Below are positions 1 through 6,655 of a stretch of 17,969 nt of DNA, in pieces. Made by a program: the position numbers and the translations under genes. A model generated the notes under the pieces. It searched no databases. It saw only the letters and a list, made by a program, of their open reading frames with translations, and was not told the origin of the DNA. The stretch is taken from positions 1 through 17,969 of the forward strand of contig CANQHT010000015.1 in NCBI GenBank assembly GCA_947623705.1. Direction: 5' to 3'. Each line of letters starts with the position of its first letter. The stretch's first letter is position 1. The DNA is from an uncultured Bacilli bacterium (GTDB lineage: Bacteria > Bacillota_I > Bacilli_A > RF39 > UBA660).

Positions 1-128
1 TTAATTAATCTTGTTATATAGAAAATGTGTTGGAGTTGTCTATATAATAAAATAAATTCCAACTAAACTTGTAGATATTGTTTCATAGATTATATTGGAC
101 GTGGGTTCAAATCCCACCTACTCCACCA
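1..128 (+). ncRNA. ssrA: tmRNA (ssrA), 3' portion, truncated by the window edge
   Basis: tmRNA rescues stalled ribosomes by trans-translation; only its 3' part is present. Bases 97-128 form the T-arm and acceptor 3' strand: a GTGGG/CCCAC stem around TTCAAAT, ending in CTCCACCA with an encoded CCA at 126-128. Upstream, the stretch from about 61 (AACTAAACTTGTAGAT) matches the conserved segment just before the last helix in bacterial tmRNAs (ACTAAGCATGTAGTA in E. coli). An H-type pseudoknot is visible: stem 14-21/40-47 (TTATATAG/CTATATAA), whose loop bases 29-34 (GTTGGA) pair with 58-63 (TCCAAC). This fits the last tmRNA pseudoknot. The tag-peptide frame and 5' half lie before base 1. An ordinary tRNA is excluded because no D or anticodon arm precedes the T-arm. 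Confidence 0.93.
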
Positions 129-144
129 TTAATGTGTTAAAAAT

Positions 145-169
145 CTTGAGCTATTATAGTTCAAGTTTT
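145..169 (+). terminator. Hairpin downstream of tmRNA, probable terminator
   Basis: CTTGAGCTA (145-153) pairs with TAGTTCAAG (157-165), with one G-U pair and a 3-base loop, followed by TTTT. It starts 17 bases after the tmRNA CCA. The T run is short, so termination may be incomplete. Confidence 0.6.
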
Positions 170-196
170 AAAATATATGAATTAAGTTTATAACTT

Positions 197-219
197 TTAT
201 AGTTTAAATTTAACTATAA
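197..219. repeat. Perfect 8-bp dyad upstream of the orphan gene
   Basis: TTATAGTT (197-204) and AACTATAA (212-219) are perfect inverted arms around a 7-base spacer. They end 26 bases before the start codon of the next gene. A smaller dyad, AAGTT/AACTT (184-188/192-196), lies just before it. It could be an operator, a second terminator for tmRNA or a chance product of AT-rich DNA. Confidence 0.4.
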
Positions 220-245
220 ATTATTTTAGAAATAGGGTTATAAAA

Positions 246-1136
246 ATGTTTAAAGATATAAATTTATTTATTGATGATAAAAAAATTAATTTTAAGTATA
301 AAATTGAAAATAATAAAATAATTATTAAATCTATTAATAATTTAAAAATAAATTCAATTCTTAAAATTTTTTATGATAAAAATATATATAAAATTAAATT
401 TAATAAAAGTACAAAGTTTAAAAAAGAAAAATCAGGCGAAATATTAATTCAATTAGATAATAATGAATTGATTTTTTCAGTAATGTTAAAAAATAATTAT
501 TTTGTTAAAAGTGTTTATAAATACATAAATAAATTAATTAATAAAGACATTCTAATTCAAGAAATAACTTTATTTTTAAATTCTAAAGTTGGAAAGAAAT
601 ATAATAAAGATATAACTAATTTATTATTATCTATAGAAAATAAAGACAAAAATATAGAAGATTTAACACTCGATAACAAAAATGAATATGAAAGAATAGC
701 TAATTTGTTAGTTAATAATAAAACATATATTAATATTGCAAAAGATATGAGTGATTTAGAATTAATGCTATTAATAACTTCTTATATTTTTGTACCAAAT
801 GTTCCTAAAATTAATCAAGAAACTTTTAATGATTTAGTAAATGCTGCTAAAAATTATGACAATGCTTTAGAAAATATTTGGCGTTTAGGTATGAATTTTG
901 ATTGTAAAGGTTATGATTATAAATTATTAGATGATTTTTTTGTTAATTCTAAAAATATTTGGTATTTAGGTGAATATATAAGTGGTGTTAATCAAGTTAA
1001 ACATGATATTATTATTAATAAAATTATTAACACTGCTGATAAAGATTTTATTAAGCAGATTTTAGAAGATGATTTCATTATGTATAATTTAGATAAAAAA
1101 AGTAAAGAAATTTTAAAAAAATATATTTTTCTTTAA
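246..1136 (+). CDS. Hypothetical protein, extremely AT-rich orphan next to ssrA
   Basis: I do not recognise this 296-residue protein. It is dominated by Lys, Asn, Ile, Asp and Leu, has no signal peptide and shows no clear membrane segment. The N-terminal part (1-95) looks beta-rich with short charged repeats. The rest (100-296) looks helical and contains two similar motifs, IWRLG (211-215) and IWYLG (238-242), 27 residues apart, which could be a short helical repeat. Start: AGGG at 234-237 lies 8 bases before the ATG; the site is weaker than those of most genes here. The gene sits right after ssrA, a known hot spot for integrated elements, and uses even more A/T codons than its neighbours. 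This may point to acquisition by transfer, but no integrase or attachment repeat is seen. No function is proposed. Confidence 0.8.
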   Translation: MFKDINLFIDDKKINFKYKIENNKIIIKSINNLKINSILKIFYDKNIYKIKFNKSTKFKKEKSGEILIQLDNNELIFSVMLKNNYFVKSVYKYINKLINKDILIQEITLFLNSKVGKKYNKDITNLLLSIENKDKNIEDLTLDNKNEYERIANLLVNNKTYINIAKDMSDLELMLLITSYIFVPNVPKINQETFNDLVNAAKNYDNALENIWRLGMNFDCKGYDYKLLDDFFVNSKNIWYLGEYISGVNQVKHDIIINKIINTADKDFIKQILEDDFIMYNLDKKSKEILKKYIFL

Positions 1137-1227
1137 ATCATAAAAGTAATATAATAACGATTGATTTTTTTATTTATATCATTTTTTAATTCTTTTATAA
1201 AAAAATAGAAACGTAAAGTAATAAGAC

Positions 1228-1250
1228 AAAAAAAGATTACCTAAGTAACC
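1228..1250 (-). terminator. Terminator of the DUF421 gene
   Basis: Read on the minus strand, GGTTAC-TTAG-GTAATC (1250-1235; one G-U pair) is followed by seven T (1234-1228). The hairpin starts at the last base of the stop codon. Confidence 0.75.
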
Positions 1251-1927
1251 TAATTCTTTAATAACATAGTAATTTTATTATTTTTATCTATAGATAAAAG
1301 AGCAATATTTTCTAATTTTTTTCTTTTCTCTTTTAAATATTTAGTGAGCCAAGTTTTAGTTTTTTTGGCTTTTTTTAATTCTTCATTATTAATAGAACCA
1401 TCAACAATTATTAAATGATTTAAAGTTTGTTTTCTACTATTTTTTTGAATATTATTTTTTAAATCATTACTTGTAATTGGTTGACTATTTCCTTTTAAAA
1501 GAACTGATATATCTCCAGAAGGCTCTAGAACTGCACAATCTAGTTCATTAACATCAAAACACCCTTTTAAACGACAGTTTTCTAATACTTTGGCTACACT
1601 TAATTTAGCAGCCTCTAAATTAGCATAATTAAAATTATTATTTTCAAATAAAACTAATGGTTCGCCATCCATTATTTCTTCAGCAGTATGACTATGGTAT
1701 GATAAAATAGAGAAAAAGTAACCAATTAAACCAAAAACCGCTAAAGCAATTATGCCATCTGTTAAAGGTGTATCCAAACTTATAATAGAGTCAGCAGTAA
1801 TTGATCCAATCGTAATACTTAAAACGTAATCATATAAAGTTAAATTTTTTATTTGTTTTTTCCCTAATATTTTAACAATTAAAAATAATATTGCAAACAT
1901 AACTATCGCTCTAATAACAATTTCCAT
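1250..1927 (-). CDS. DUF421 / YetF-family membrane protein
   Basis: This 225-residue protein matches the DUF421 (YetF, YcaP) family in length and motifs. Three hydrophobic helices (about 3-20, 33-50, 57-77) are joined by the family's GKKQI motif (22-26) and the L-YDYVLSITIGS stretch (30-42). A soluble domain follows, with the typical GEPLVLFENN (88-97), an L-x-K-G-CFDVNELDCAVLEPSGD core (120-139) and a C-terminal tail that is Lys-rich. The family is membrane-bound in Bacillus and related genera and is often linked to spore or envelope functions; the molecular activity is not established. Start: AGGTGA lies 6 bases before the ATG. Transcription probably begins at the TTGTCA-17-TATAAA promoter that faces and overlaps the promoter of the next gene. 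Confidence 0.9.
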   Translation of the reverse strand: MEIVIRAIVMFAILFLIVKILGKKQIKNLTLYDYVLSITIGSITADSIISLDTPLTDGIIALAVFGLIGYFFSILSYHSHTAEEIMDGEPLVLFENNNFNYANLEAAKLSVAKVLENCRLKGCFDVNELDCAVLEPSGDISVLLKGNSQPITSNDLKNNIQKNSRKQTLNHLIIVDGSINNEELKKAKKTKTWLTKYLKEKRKKLENIALLSIDKNNKITMLLKN

Positions 1928-1966
1928 TTGAATTCACCTAAATTAAGTATGTTCAATTATTTTAAT

Positions 1967-1995
1967 TTTATAAGTTGTTGACATTATTTTGACAA
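1967..1995 (-). promoter_or_regulatory. Promoter of the DUF421 gene
   Basis: On the minus strand, -35 TTGTCA (1995-1990) and -10 TATAAA (1972-1967) are separated by 17 bp. It interleaves with the plus-strand promoter at 1978-2006. Confidence 0.65.
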
Positions 1996-2006
1996 ATTTA
2001 TATAAA
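1978..2006 (+). promoter_or_regulatory. Promoter of the small acidic protein gene
   Basis: Consensus -35 TTGACA (1978-1983) and -10 TATAAA (2001-2006) are spaced by exactly 17 bp. The predicted transcript start near 2013 gives a leader of about 50 bases. It shares bases with the opposite promoter. Confidence 0.8.
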
Positions 2007-2062
2007 ATATTTTTGCTTAAATAGATATTTTAAATTATAATTATAATAAGGAGACAAGATAT

Positions 2063-2314
2063 ATGACTAATGAATTTAATGAAAAAGCTGGGGAAAAGAT
2101 TTTAGGCGGAGCTCATCCCGATGCAGTTAGTGAGTTTAATAAACCTACTGAAGATGATGAAGTTACTGCAGAAGAATTAGAAAATGTTTTTGCAGGATTG
2201 GGAAGTACAAAATTAGGGGAAAAAGTAAATTTAGAAAAACCAGAAAATTATAGACCACAACAAGTTTCTAATGTACAAGCATCTGAAGAAGTACAAAATC
2301 AAAAGGGAAGATAA
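2063..2314 (+). CDS. Small acidic protein, unknown (RiPP-leader-like segment)
   Basis: The 83-residue product is not recognised with confidence. It is hydrophilic, acidic in the middle (TEDDEVTAEELEN, 29-41) and probably largely disordered, with a Pro/Gln-rich tail and no signal peptide or membrane helix. The segment EELENVFAGLG (37-47) resembles the ELxxV-x-G(G/A) end of leader peptides in some ribosomally made modified peptides. No modification, protease or export gene lies beside it, so that reading is weak. Expression looks strong: consensus promoter, AAGGAG (2048-2053) 9 bases before the ATG, and its own terminator, making it a single-gene unit. G/C content is higher than in most neighbours. 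It could equally be a small stress or spore-associated protein. Confidence 0.85.
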   Translation: MTNEFNEKAGEKILGGAHPDAVSEFNKPTEDDEVTAEELENVFAGLGSTKLGEKVNLEKPENYRPQQVSNVQASEEVQNQKGR

Positions 2315-2343
2315 AGTATAACATAAAAAATTATACTTTTTTA
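2313..2343 (+). terminator. Terminator of the small acidic protein gene
   Basis: AAAGTATAA (2313-2321) pairs with TTATACTTT (2331-2339) over 9 bp around a 9-base loop, ending in a T run. It overlaps the stop codon. Confidence 0.7.
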
Positions 2344-2357
2344 TTTGTGAAAATAAT

Positions 2358-2386
2358 TTGCTAAATTACAAAAAACATTATACAAT
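2358..2386 (+). promoter_or_regulatory. Possible promoter of the PH-domain gene
   Basis: TTGCTA (2358-2363), 17 bp, TACAAT (2381-2386). The predicted transcript start (about 2393) would fall inside the ribosome binding site AGGTGGTGA (2389-2397), giving a very short leader. Confidence 0.45.
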
Positions 2387-2403
2387 ATAGGTGGTGAATG
2401 ATT

Positions 2404-2847
2404 ATGGGTAGTGTTTATGAAAAAGTAATGGAATTTAAAAAGAAATATCATGGTGGTATTGTTTGGCGAACCAAAAAACATATTAAAGTAGTCGAAGATT
2501 ATATCGATAATGATGAAGAAGTTATTTATGCCTTTTGTGCCCAAAAAAATGAAACTTTCTCCGATATATTTAATACCTATGCTGTGGCAGTAACCAGTAA
2601 AAGAATTATTTTAGGCCATAAAAGATTACTTTGGGGTAGTTTCTTAAGTTCAATTACACCGGATTTATATAATGACATGCAAATATATAAAGGACTTTTA
2701 TGGGGAAAAATTACGATTGATACAGTTAAAGAAAAAATTATTTTAACAAACTTGCCAAAGAGTTCTTTAGATGAAATAGAAACAGTTATCTCTAATTATA
2801 TGATGGAGGCTAAAAAGAAGTATTATCATGAACAAAAAGAAAATTAA
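2404..2847 (+). CDS. Bacterial PH-domain protein
   Basis: The 147-residue product resembles soluble bacterial pleckstrin-homology-like domain proteins. After a basic helical start (residues 1-35) comes a beta-rich core: EEVIYAFCAQ, then AVAVTSKRIILGHKRLLWGS, a strand with DLYNDMQIYKGLLWGKITIDT, then EKIILTNLP and a closing helix (SSLDEIETVISNYMMEAKK). This strand order and the VTSKRIIL motif are typical of such domains, whose ligands are mostly unknown. No signal peptide or membrane helix is seen. Start choice: the AGGTGGTGA site at 2389-2397 leaves only 0-3 bases before the ATG at 2398 but 6 before the ATG at 2404, so 2404 is preferred. The 3' end overlaps the next gene by 20 bases, implying translational coupling. 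Confidence 0.82.
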   Translation: MGSVYEKVMEFKKKYHGGIVWRTKKHIKVVEDYIDNDEEVIYAFCAQKNETFSDIFNTYAVAVTSKRIILGHKRLLWGSFLSSITPDLYNDMQIYKGLLWGKITIDTVKEKIILTNLPKSSLDEIETVISNYMMEAKKKYYHEQKEN

Positions 2848-3919
2848 GTTAATCCTTTTTATTGCGATTCTTTCTTTAGGATTTGCAATTTTTCTTTATT
2901 TACGATTTAAAACTTATAGTTATGAAACAAGTTACAATATTAATCGTTTTAAAGTAGTAGAAAAATATGATAAAAATACATCTTATTATACTTTTTTAGT
3001 TACGGATAAAAATACTCAATATCCATTTCAAATTAAATCTAAATATAATCATCAACATGAGTTAATCACTAATATAAAAACTCTTGATAAAGATGGAATT
3101 ACTTGTTTAAAAGTAGAAAGTGATAAATTAAAATTGGCCCCATTATGTAGTGATGGAACCGATATGCTTAGCTATAATCTAGTAAATGATAATTCTTTAT
3201 ATAAATATCCTAATATCAAAGATAAAAGTACAGAATATAAAAAAACTACTATTCATAATTTAAATAATCATGAGTTTTTAATTTATAACTATCGTGGGTT
3301 TGATTTATTAAATACTGATTTCAAAACAATTAATTTGTTTAAAAATGATGTTTATAATTTAGATTTATATTATGAAAATAGTGATATTTTAATAGTACCT
3401 AATTATAACGATAATTATTATTTTAAAAAGTTATTTGTGATAGATAAATTAACAGGCAAAGTAAAAGAGATAATGAGCGAAGAGGATATTGCCTTTAATA
3501 GTGAGTTTCTAGGCGAATTTAAAAATAAAATCTATTTACTAGATAAAAAAGAGAAAAAAGAATATGTAATTAATTTAAAGAAGGAAACAATTACAGAAAC
3601 GGACTATCAAGTAGTAAAAGATAATAAATTAGTTAAAGTTACTTATCAAAGTATTATTAATCAAAAGTTAAATTTTGTTGAAAATAATGAAATTATCCAA
3701 TATAGTATTGAAGATGAAAATTTATATAAAACAATTAATGATACCAAAATTAAAATAAGTGCAAATGTTAGTAAAATTATTAGAAATTCTAATGAAATAG
3801 TCTATTATTTAAAAAATGAAAATTTATATTCTTATAATGATTTAGAAGGCGAAGTATTACTACTTAGTAATTTTGAATGGAACTTTAATAATACCAATAT
3901 GATTTTTATTATAAAATAA
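2828..3919 (+). CDS. Single-pass membrane protein, large outer domain, unknown
   Basis: The 363-residue product starts with a basic stretch (MNKKKIK) and one hydrophobic helix (about 7-24), followed directly by a charged, beta-rich domain of over 330 residues. It is therefore probably a membrane anchor with most of the protein outside the cell. No lipobox is visible. The outer part contains many short Tyr/Asn/Asp-rich strands (for example FLVTDKNTQYPFQIK, 52-66; LFVIDKLTGKVKEI, 201-214; KIYLLDKKEK, 230-239), reminiscent of beta-propeller or WD-like blades, but I cannot assign a family. The start overlaps the preceding PH-domain gene by 20 bases with only a weak AGAAG nearby, so it probably depends on coupling to that gene. 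Confidence 0.8.
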   Translation: MNKKKIKLILFIAILSLGFAIFLYLRFKTYSYETSYNINRFKVVEKYDKNTSYYTFLVTDKNTQYPFQIKSKYNHQHELITNIKTLDKDGITCLKVESDKLKLAPLCSDGTDMLSYNLVNDNSLYKYPNIKDKSTEYKKTTIHNLNNHEFLIYNYRGFDLLNTDFKTINLFKNDVYNLDLYYENSDILIVPNYNDNYYFKKLFVIDKLTGKVKEIMSEEDIAFNSEFLGEFKNKIYLLDKKEKKEYVINLKKETITETDYQVVKDNKLVKVTYQSIINQKLNFVENNEIIQYSIEDENLYKTINDTKIKISANVSKIIRNSNEIVYYLKNENLYSYNDLEGEVLLLSNFEWNFNNTNMIFIIK

Positions 3920-3962
3920 CAAAAATTAATTTTTAACATACCTTATATTAGAGGTGGAAAAG

Positions 3963-4412
3963 ATGTTTGAAAGTTATAAATTACAAGAGGGCGAAAGTTT
4001 AAGTGATGTGGCTAAAAAATTTAATACATCGGTAAGAGTTTTACAAGATATTAATAATTTATATTTTTTAGATAACTTAAGAGCGGATATGGAAATTATA
4101 GTTCCCGTTGAAAGTAAAGATTATTTTAATTATTATGTCGTTGAAAAAGGGGATAGTTTGTACGCTATTGCGAGAAAATATAATATTAATCCGGAACTTC
4201 TTGCTAGTATGAATGGTCTTAACATGGATGATTATATTTATCCTAATCAACAAATATTAATTCCGAAAAATGGTTATTCTTATTATATAACGGCAGAAGG
4301 CGATACCATTGATGAAGTTGTTAAAACATTTGGTACTAATAAAGATAAATTCTTAGATGAAAATAAAACAATTTACTTAATGGCGGGTCAATTACTTGTC
4401 AATAAGAAATAA
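3963..4412 (+). CDS. Triple LysM-domain protein without signal peptide
   Basis: The 149-residue protein is almost entirely LysM, a domain that binds N-acetylglucosamine-containing glycans such as peptidoglycan. Repeat 1 covers 4-48 (YKLQEGESLSDVAKKFNTS), repeat 2 covers 57-101 (YYVVEKGDSLYAIARKYNI...QILIP) and a more divergent repeat 3 covers 107-147 (YYITAEGDTIDEVVKTFGT). There is no signal peptide or membrane helix. In spore-forming Firmicutes such proteins are often spore-coat or forespore proteins, so a sporulation role is one possibility. Start choice: an in-frame GTG at 3954 lies inside the ribosome binding site GAGGTGG (3951-3957); the ATG at 3963 is 5 bases after it and is preferred. 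The gap to the preceding gene is 43 bases with no terminator, so cotranscription is likely. Confidence 0.9.
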   Translation: MFESYKLQEGESLSDVAKKFNTSVRVLQDINNLYFLDNLRADMEIIVPVESKDYFNYYVVEKGDSLYAIARKYNINPELLASMNGLNMDDYIYPNQQILIPKNGYSYYITAEGDTIDEVVKTFGTNKDKFLDENKTIYLMAGQLLVNKK

Positions 4413-4438
4413 ATCTCTAATTATTTAACTTAAGTAGA

Positions 4439-4467
4439 TGGACATTTAATTAAATTTTTAGTAAAAT
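4439..4467 (+). promoter_or_regulatory. Possible promoter of the DUF4352-like membrane protein gene
   Basis: TGGACA (4439-4444), 17 bp, TAAAAT (4462-4467). The predicted start near 4474 coincides with the ribosome binding site AAGGAGA (4474-4480). Confidence 0.4.
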
Positions 4468-4488
4468 TATCATAAGGAGAGACTAGAT

Positions 4489-6093
4489 ATGATATTTAGA
4501 AAACCTTATGCTTTTTTAATTAAGAATTTTAAATTAATTAATTTTATCTTAGGTATTTTAACTAGTTATTTATTTTATCGAACATATAAAATAGTGGCTT
4601 TTTTTAATGACTATGTTACGAATAATTATACTGGTAATATCGTACCTGGTTTTTATCAAGACTATGTACCGGGAAGTAATTATTTTGTTATCTTTTTGAT
4701 TTTACTTGGTTTATTTGGAGTTACTCTATTATTTATTTATAAGAAGAAACCTAGTAAAACTTATATTTCTAGTATTGTTTATTATATTGTAATGATTATC
4801 TTATTTTCAGTAGTTAAAAACTTAATGATAACGATGGAAGAAACGATTATTACCGCGGAATCAGCGAGAATCTACCGGGATTTATCCACACTTTCTTTAC
4901 TACCCCAAATCGGATTTATTATTGCCTTTTTTATTCGGGGCTTTGGGTTAAATATTAGTAAATTTAATTTTAAAGAGGATTTAAAAGATCTAGAAGTATC
5001 TAGTGAAGATAGTGAAGAAATAGAAATCACATTAAAAAAAGATGATGTTAAATTAAAAAGAAATATCCACCGTTTTGGTAGAGAATTCCTTTATTATATT
5101 AAAGAAAACAAATTTATATTTTCAATTATATGTGTTTTTGTGGCTGGAGCCTTAATCTATTTCATTTATAATTTATTTCCTGAAAGAATCGATAATCAGT
5201 ATAGTCAAGGTGATGCCTTTAGTTATCAAGGGGTTAATTATAAATTAGAGGATAGTATAGTTACTAATTTAAATTATCGAGGTGAAGTTTTAGATATTTA
5301 TTATGTCGTTGTTAGAATGAATATTGAAAACACTAATGATGAAAAATATACACTAGACTTAAATAAATTTAGGTTAGAAATCGATGAAGAAAAATTAGTT
5401 TATCCAAGCAAAGATAAGAGTCTTTATTTTATTGATTATGCTAAAGAACAAAGTGGAAGTATTATAAACGCTAAAACAAAAGATACATATGCTATTGTTT
5501 ATAAGATAGATGAAAAAGATATACGGAAGAATTACCGGATTAAAGCCGAGAGTGGTTCTTCAGTAGTTAACAATGTTTTAGTAGGTAAATTTACTTATGT
5601 TACAATAACCCCCGCTAGAATTGATTCCGTTACTAAAGAAGGCTCTTATAAATTAGGAGATACCATTAATTTTGCTAATTCTAATTTAGGTAATTCAACT
5701 TTTAAAGTAGATAAGATAGTTTTAAATACTAAATATACTTATGATTATGAATATTGTATTAAAGATAAATGTGATACCTATAAAGATAGTGTTACCATCG
5801 ATTATTTAAAAGGTCATCAAGTCTTATTAATTTTAGATTCGGAATTTAAAATGGCCGAAGATATACCTTTTTATTCCGCAAATAGTAATAGTTTAAATCG
5901 TTTTTTAGATAATTATTTAAGTATTCGATATTTAGATGGCGAAGAAGAAAAAGTAGCCAGTGTTAAAAACTTAACGCCAAGTAATTTAAAAGGAAAAATA
6001 GTTTTAAATACAACTGATAAAGTTGTTAATAGTTCAAAAATAGACCTTCTAATAACTATTCGCAATAAAGAATATAGTATTAGTTTGAAGTAA
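4489..6093 (+). CDS. Multi-pass membrane protein with DUF4352-like outer domain
   Basis: The 534-residue protein has four N-terminal hydrophobic helices (about 14-33, 65-85, 93-113, 133-150). An acidic then basic linker (160-200) follows, then a fifth helix (209-230) and a C-terminal region of about 300 residues. Five passes with the N terminus inside would place the C-terminal part outside. Residues about 240-350 look like the Ig-like DUF4352 fold found on many Firmicute surface proteins: FSYQGVNYKLEDS, then YYVVVRMNIENTNDEKYTLD with a paired strand YAIVYKIDEKDIR. Residues about 370-534 form further beta strands that I cannot assign. Start: AAGGAGA lies 8 bases before the ATG. A role in the envelope is inferred from topology only. 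No partner enzyme adjoins it. Confidence 0.83.
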   Translation: MIFRKPYAFLIKNFKLINFILGILTSYLFYRTYKIVAFFNDYVTNNYTGNIVPGFYQDYVPGSNYFVIFLILLGLFGVTLLFIYKKKPSKTYISSIVYYIVMIILFSVVKNLMITMEETIITAESARIYRDLSTLSLLPQIGFIIAFFIRGFGLNISKFNFKEDLKDLEVSSEDSEEIEITLKKDDVKLKRNIHRFGREFLYYIKENKFIFSIICVFVAGALIYFIYNLFPERIDNQYSQGDAFSYQGVNYKLEDSIVTNLNYRGEVLDIYYVVVRMNIENTNDEKYTLDLNKFRLEIDEEKLVYPSKDKSLYFIDYAKEQSGSIINAKTKDTYAIVYKIDEKDIRKNYRIKAESGSSVVNNVLVGKFTYVTITPARIDSVTKEGSYKLGDTINFANSNLGNSTFKVDKIVLNTKYTYDYEYCIKDKCDTYKDSVTIDYLKGHQVLLILDSEFKMAEDIPFYSANSNSLNRFLDNYLSIRYLDGEEEKVASVKNLTPSNLKGKIVLNTTDKVVNSSKIDLLITIRNKEYSISLK

Positions 6094-6292
6094 AGTCAAA
6101 ATATTTAAGTATTTTATCTAAAGTTTGATTATCATTTAGAATGTTGCCATAGTAATAATTTAAAAGTGAATTGTAATAATTCATTTTTCTTTTTAAAAAA
6201 TTGAATTTAAAAAAATAATATAGTCTATTTAAACGATTATATTTTTCTTCAATAGGTTTAATAATTTGTAAATAAAATAGCAGTTCTTTCAT
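6080..6292 (-). CDS. Possible small basic protein, unknown
   Basis: A 70-residue reading frame on the minus strand fills the gap between two plus-strand genes and overlaps the 3' end of the membrane protein gene by 14 bases, tail to tail. The product is rich in Tyr, Leu, Asn and Lys and looks helical, with no recognised domain. An extended -10 box (TGG-TATAAT, 6316-6308 on the minus strand) and a GTGATGG element (6301-6295) just before the ATG at 6292 support a real gene. The frame also extends upstream to an ATG at 6328. The short length and AT-rich setting mean it could be a chance frame. Confidence 0.35.
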   Translation of the reverse strand: MKELLFYLQIIKPIEEKYNRLNRLYYFFKFNFLKRKMNYYNSLLNYYYGNILNDNQTLDKILKYFDFTSN

Positions 6293-6341
6293 AACCATCA
6301 CATACATATTATACCATAAAAGGGGCATAATAGTTACCGGA

Positions 6342-6356
6342 CATAAAATATTTATG
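6342..6356. repeat. Small dyad upstream of the XRE regulator, possible operator
   Basis: CATAAA (6342-6347) and TTTATG (6351-6356) are perfect inverted arms around ATA, 27 bases before the regulator's start codon. The position suits autoregulation; this is inference. Confidence 0.35.
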
Positions 6357-6382
6357 GTGCAACAATTAATGTGGTGATAATT

Positions 6383-6631
6383 ATGACAACGTTTAAAAGA
6401 GATTTTACTTTTATTAGTGAAGAGGAAATGAAAGAAAATATTTCTAAAAATATTCGTAAATATCGGAAACTAGCGGGGATTACGCAAGAACAACTAGCAG
6501 TTGATATTGATAAATCTTATGATTATGTAAGAAAATTAGAATATAAAAAAGGTAAAATTAGTTGTAAAAAATACACACTTTATAAAATAGCTAAGGTTTT
6601 ACACACGCCGATTGATAATTTTTTTGAATAA
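6383..6631 (+). CDS. XRE-family transcriptional regulator (single HTH)
   Basis: The 82-residue protein is essentially one Cro/C1-type DNA-binding domain, residues about 17-80. It runs IRKYRKLAGITQEQLAVDID (with the turn before KSYDYVRKLE as recognition helix), then ISCKKYTLYKIAKVLHTPIDNFF, the usual family ending. There is no sensor or oligomerisation domain, so it probably binds as a small dimer. Start choice: an in-frame GTG at 6371 lies inside the ribosome binding site GTGGTGAT (6371-6378); the ATG at 6383 is 4 bases after it and is preferred. It lies 24 bases before the aminopeptidase gene. That gene seems to have its own promoter inside the end of this one, so the two may be only partly co-regulated. 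Confidence 0.9.
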   Translation: MTTFKRDFTFISEEEMKENISKNIRKYRKLAGITQEQLAVDIDKSYDYVRKLEYKKGKISCKKYTLYKIAKVLHTPIDNFFE

Positions 6632-6640
6632 GGATATAAT
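6612..6640 (+). promoter_or_regulatory. Promoter of the M29 aminopeptidase gene
   Basis: TTGATA (6612-6617), 17 bp, TATAAT (6635-6640). The -35 lies inside the end of the XRE gene. The predicted start (about 6647) is at the ribosome binding site GGTGAT (6647-6652). Confidence 0.55.
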
Positions 6641-6655
6641 AATACTGGTGATAAA

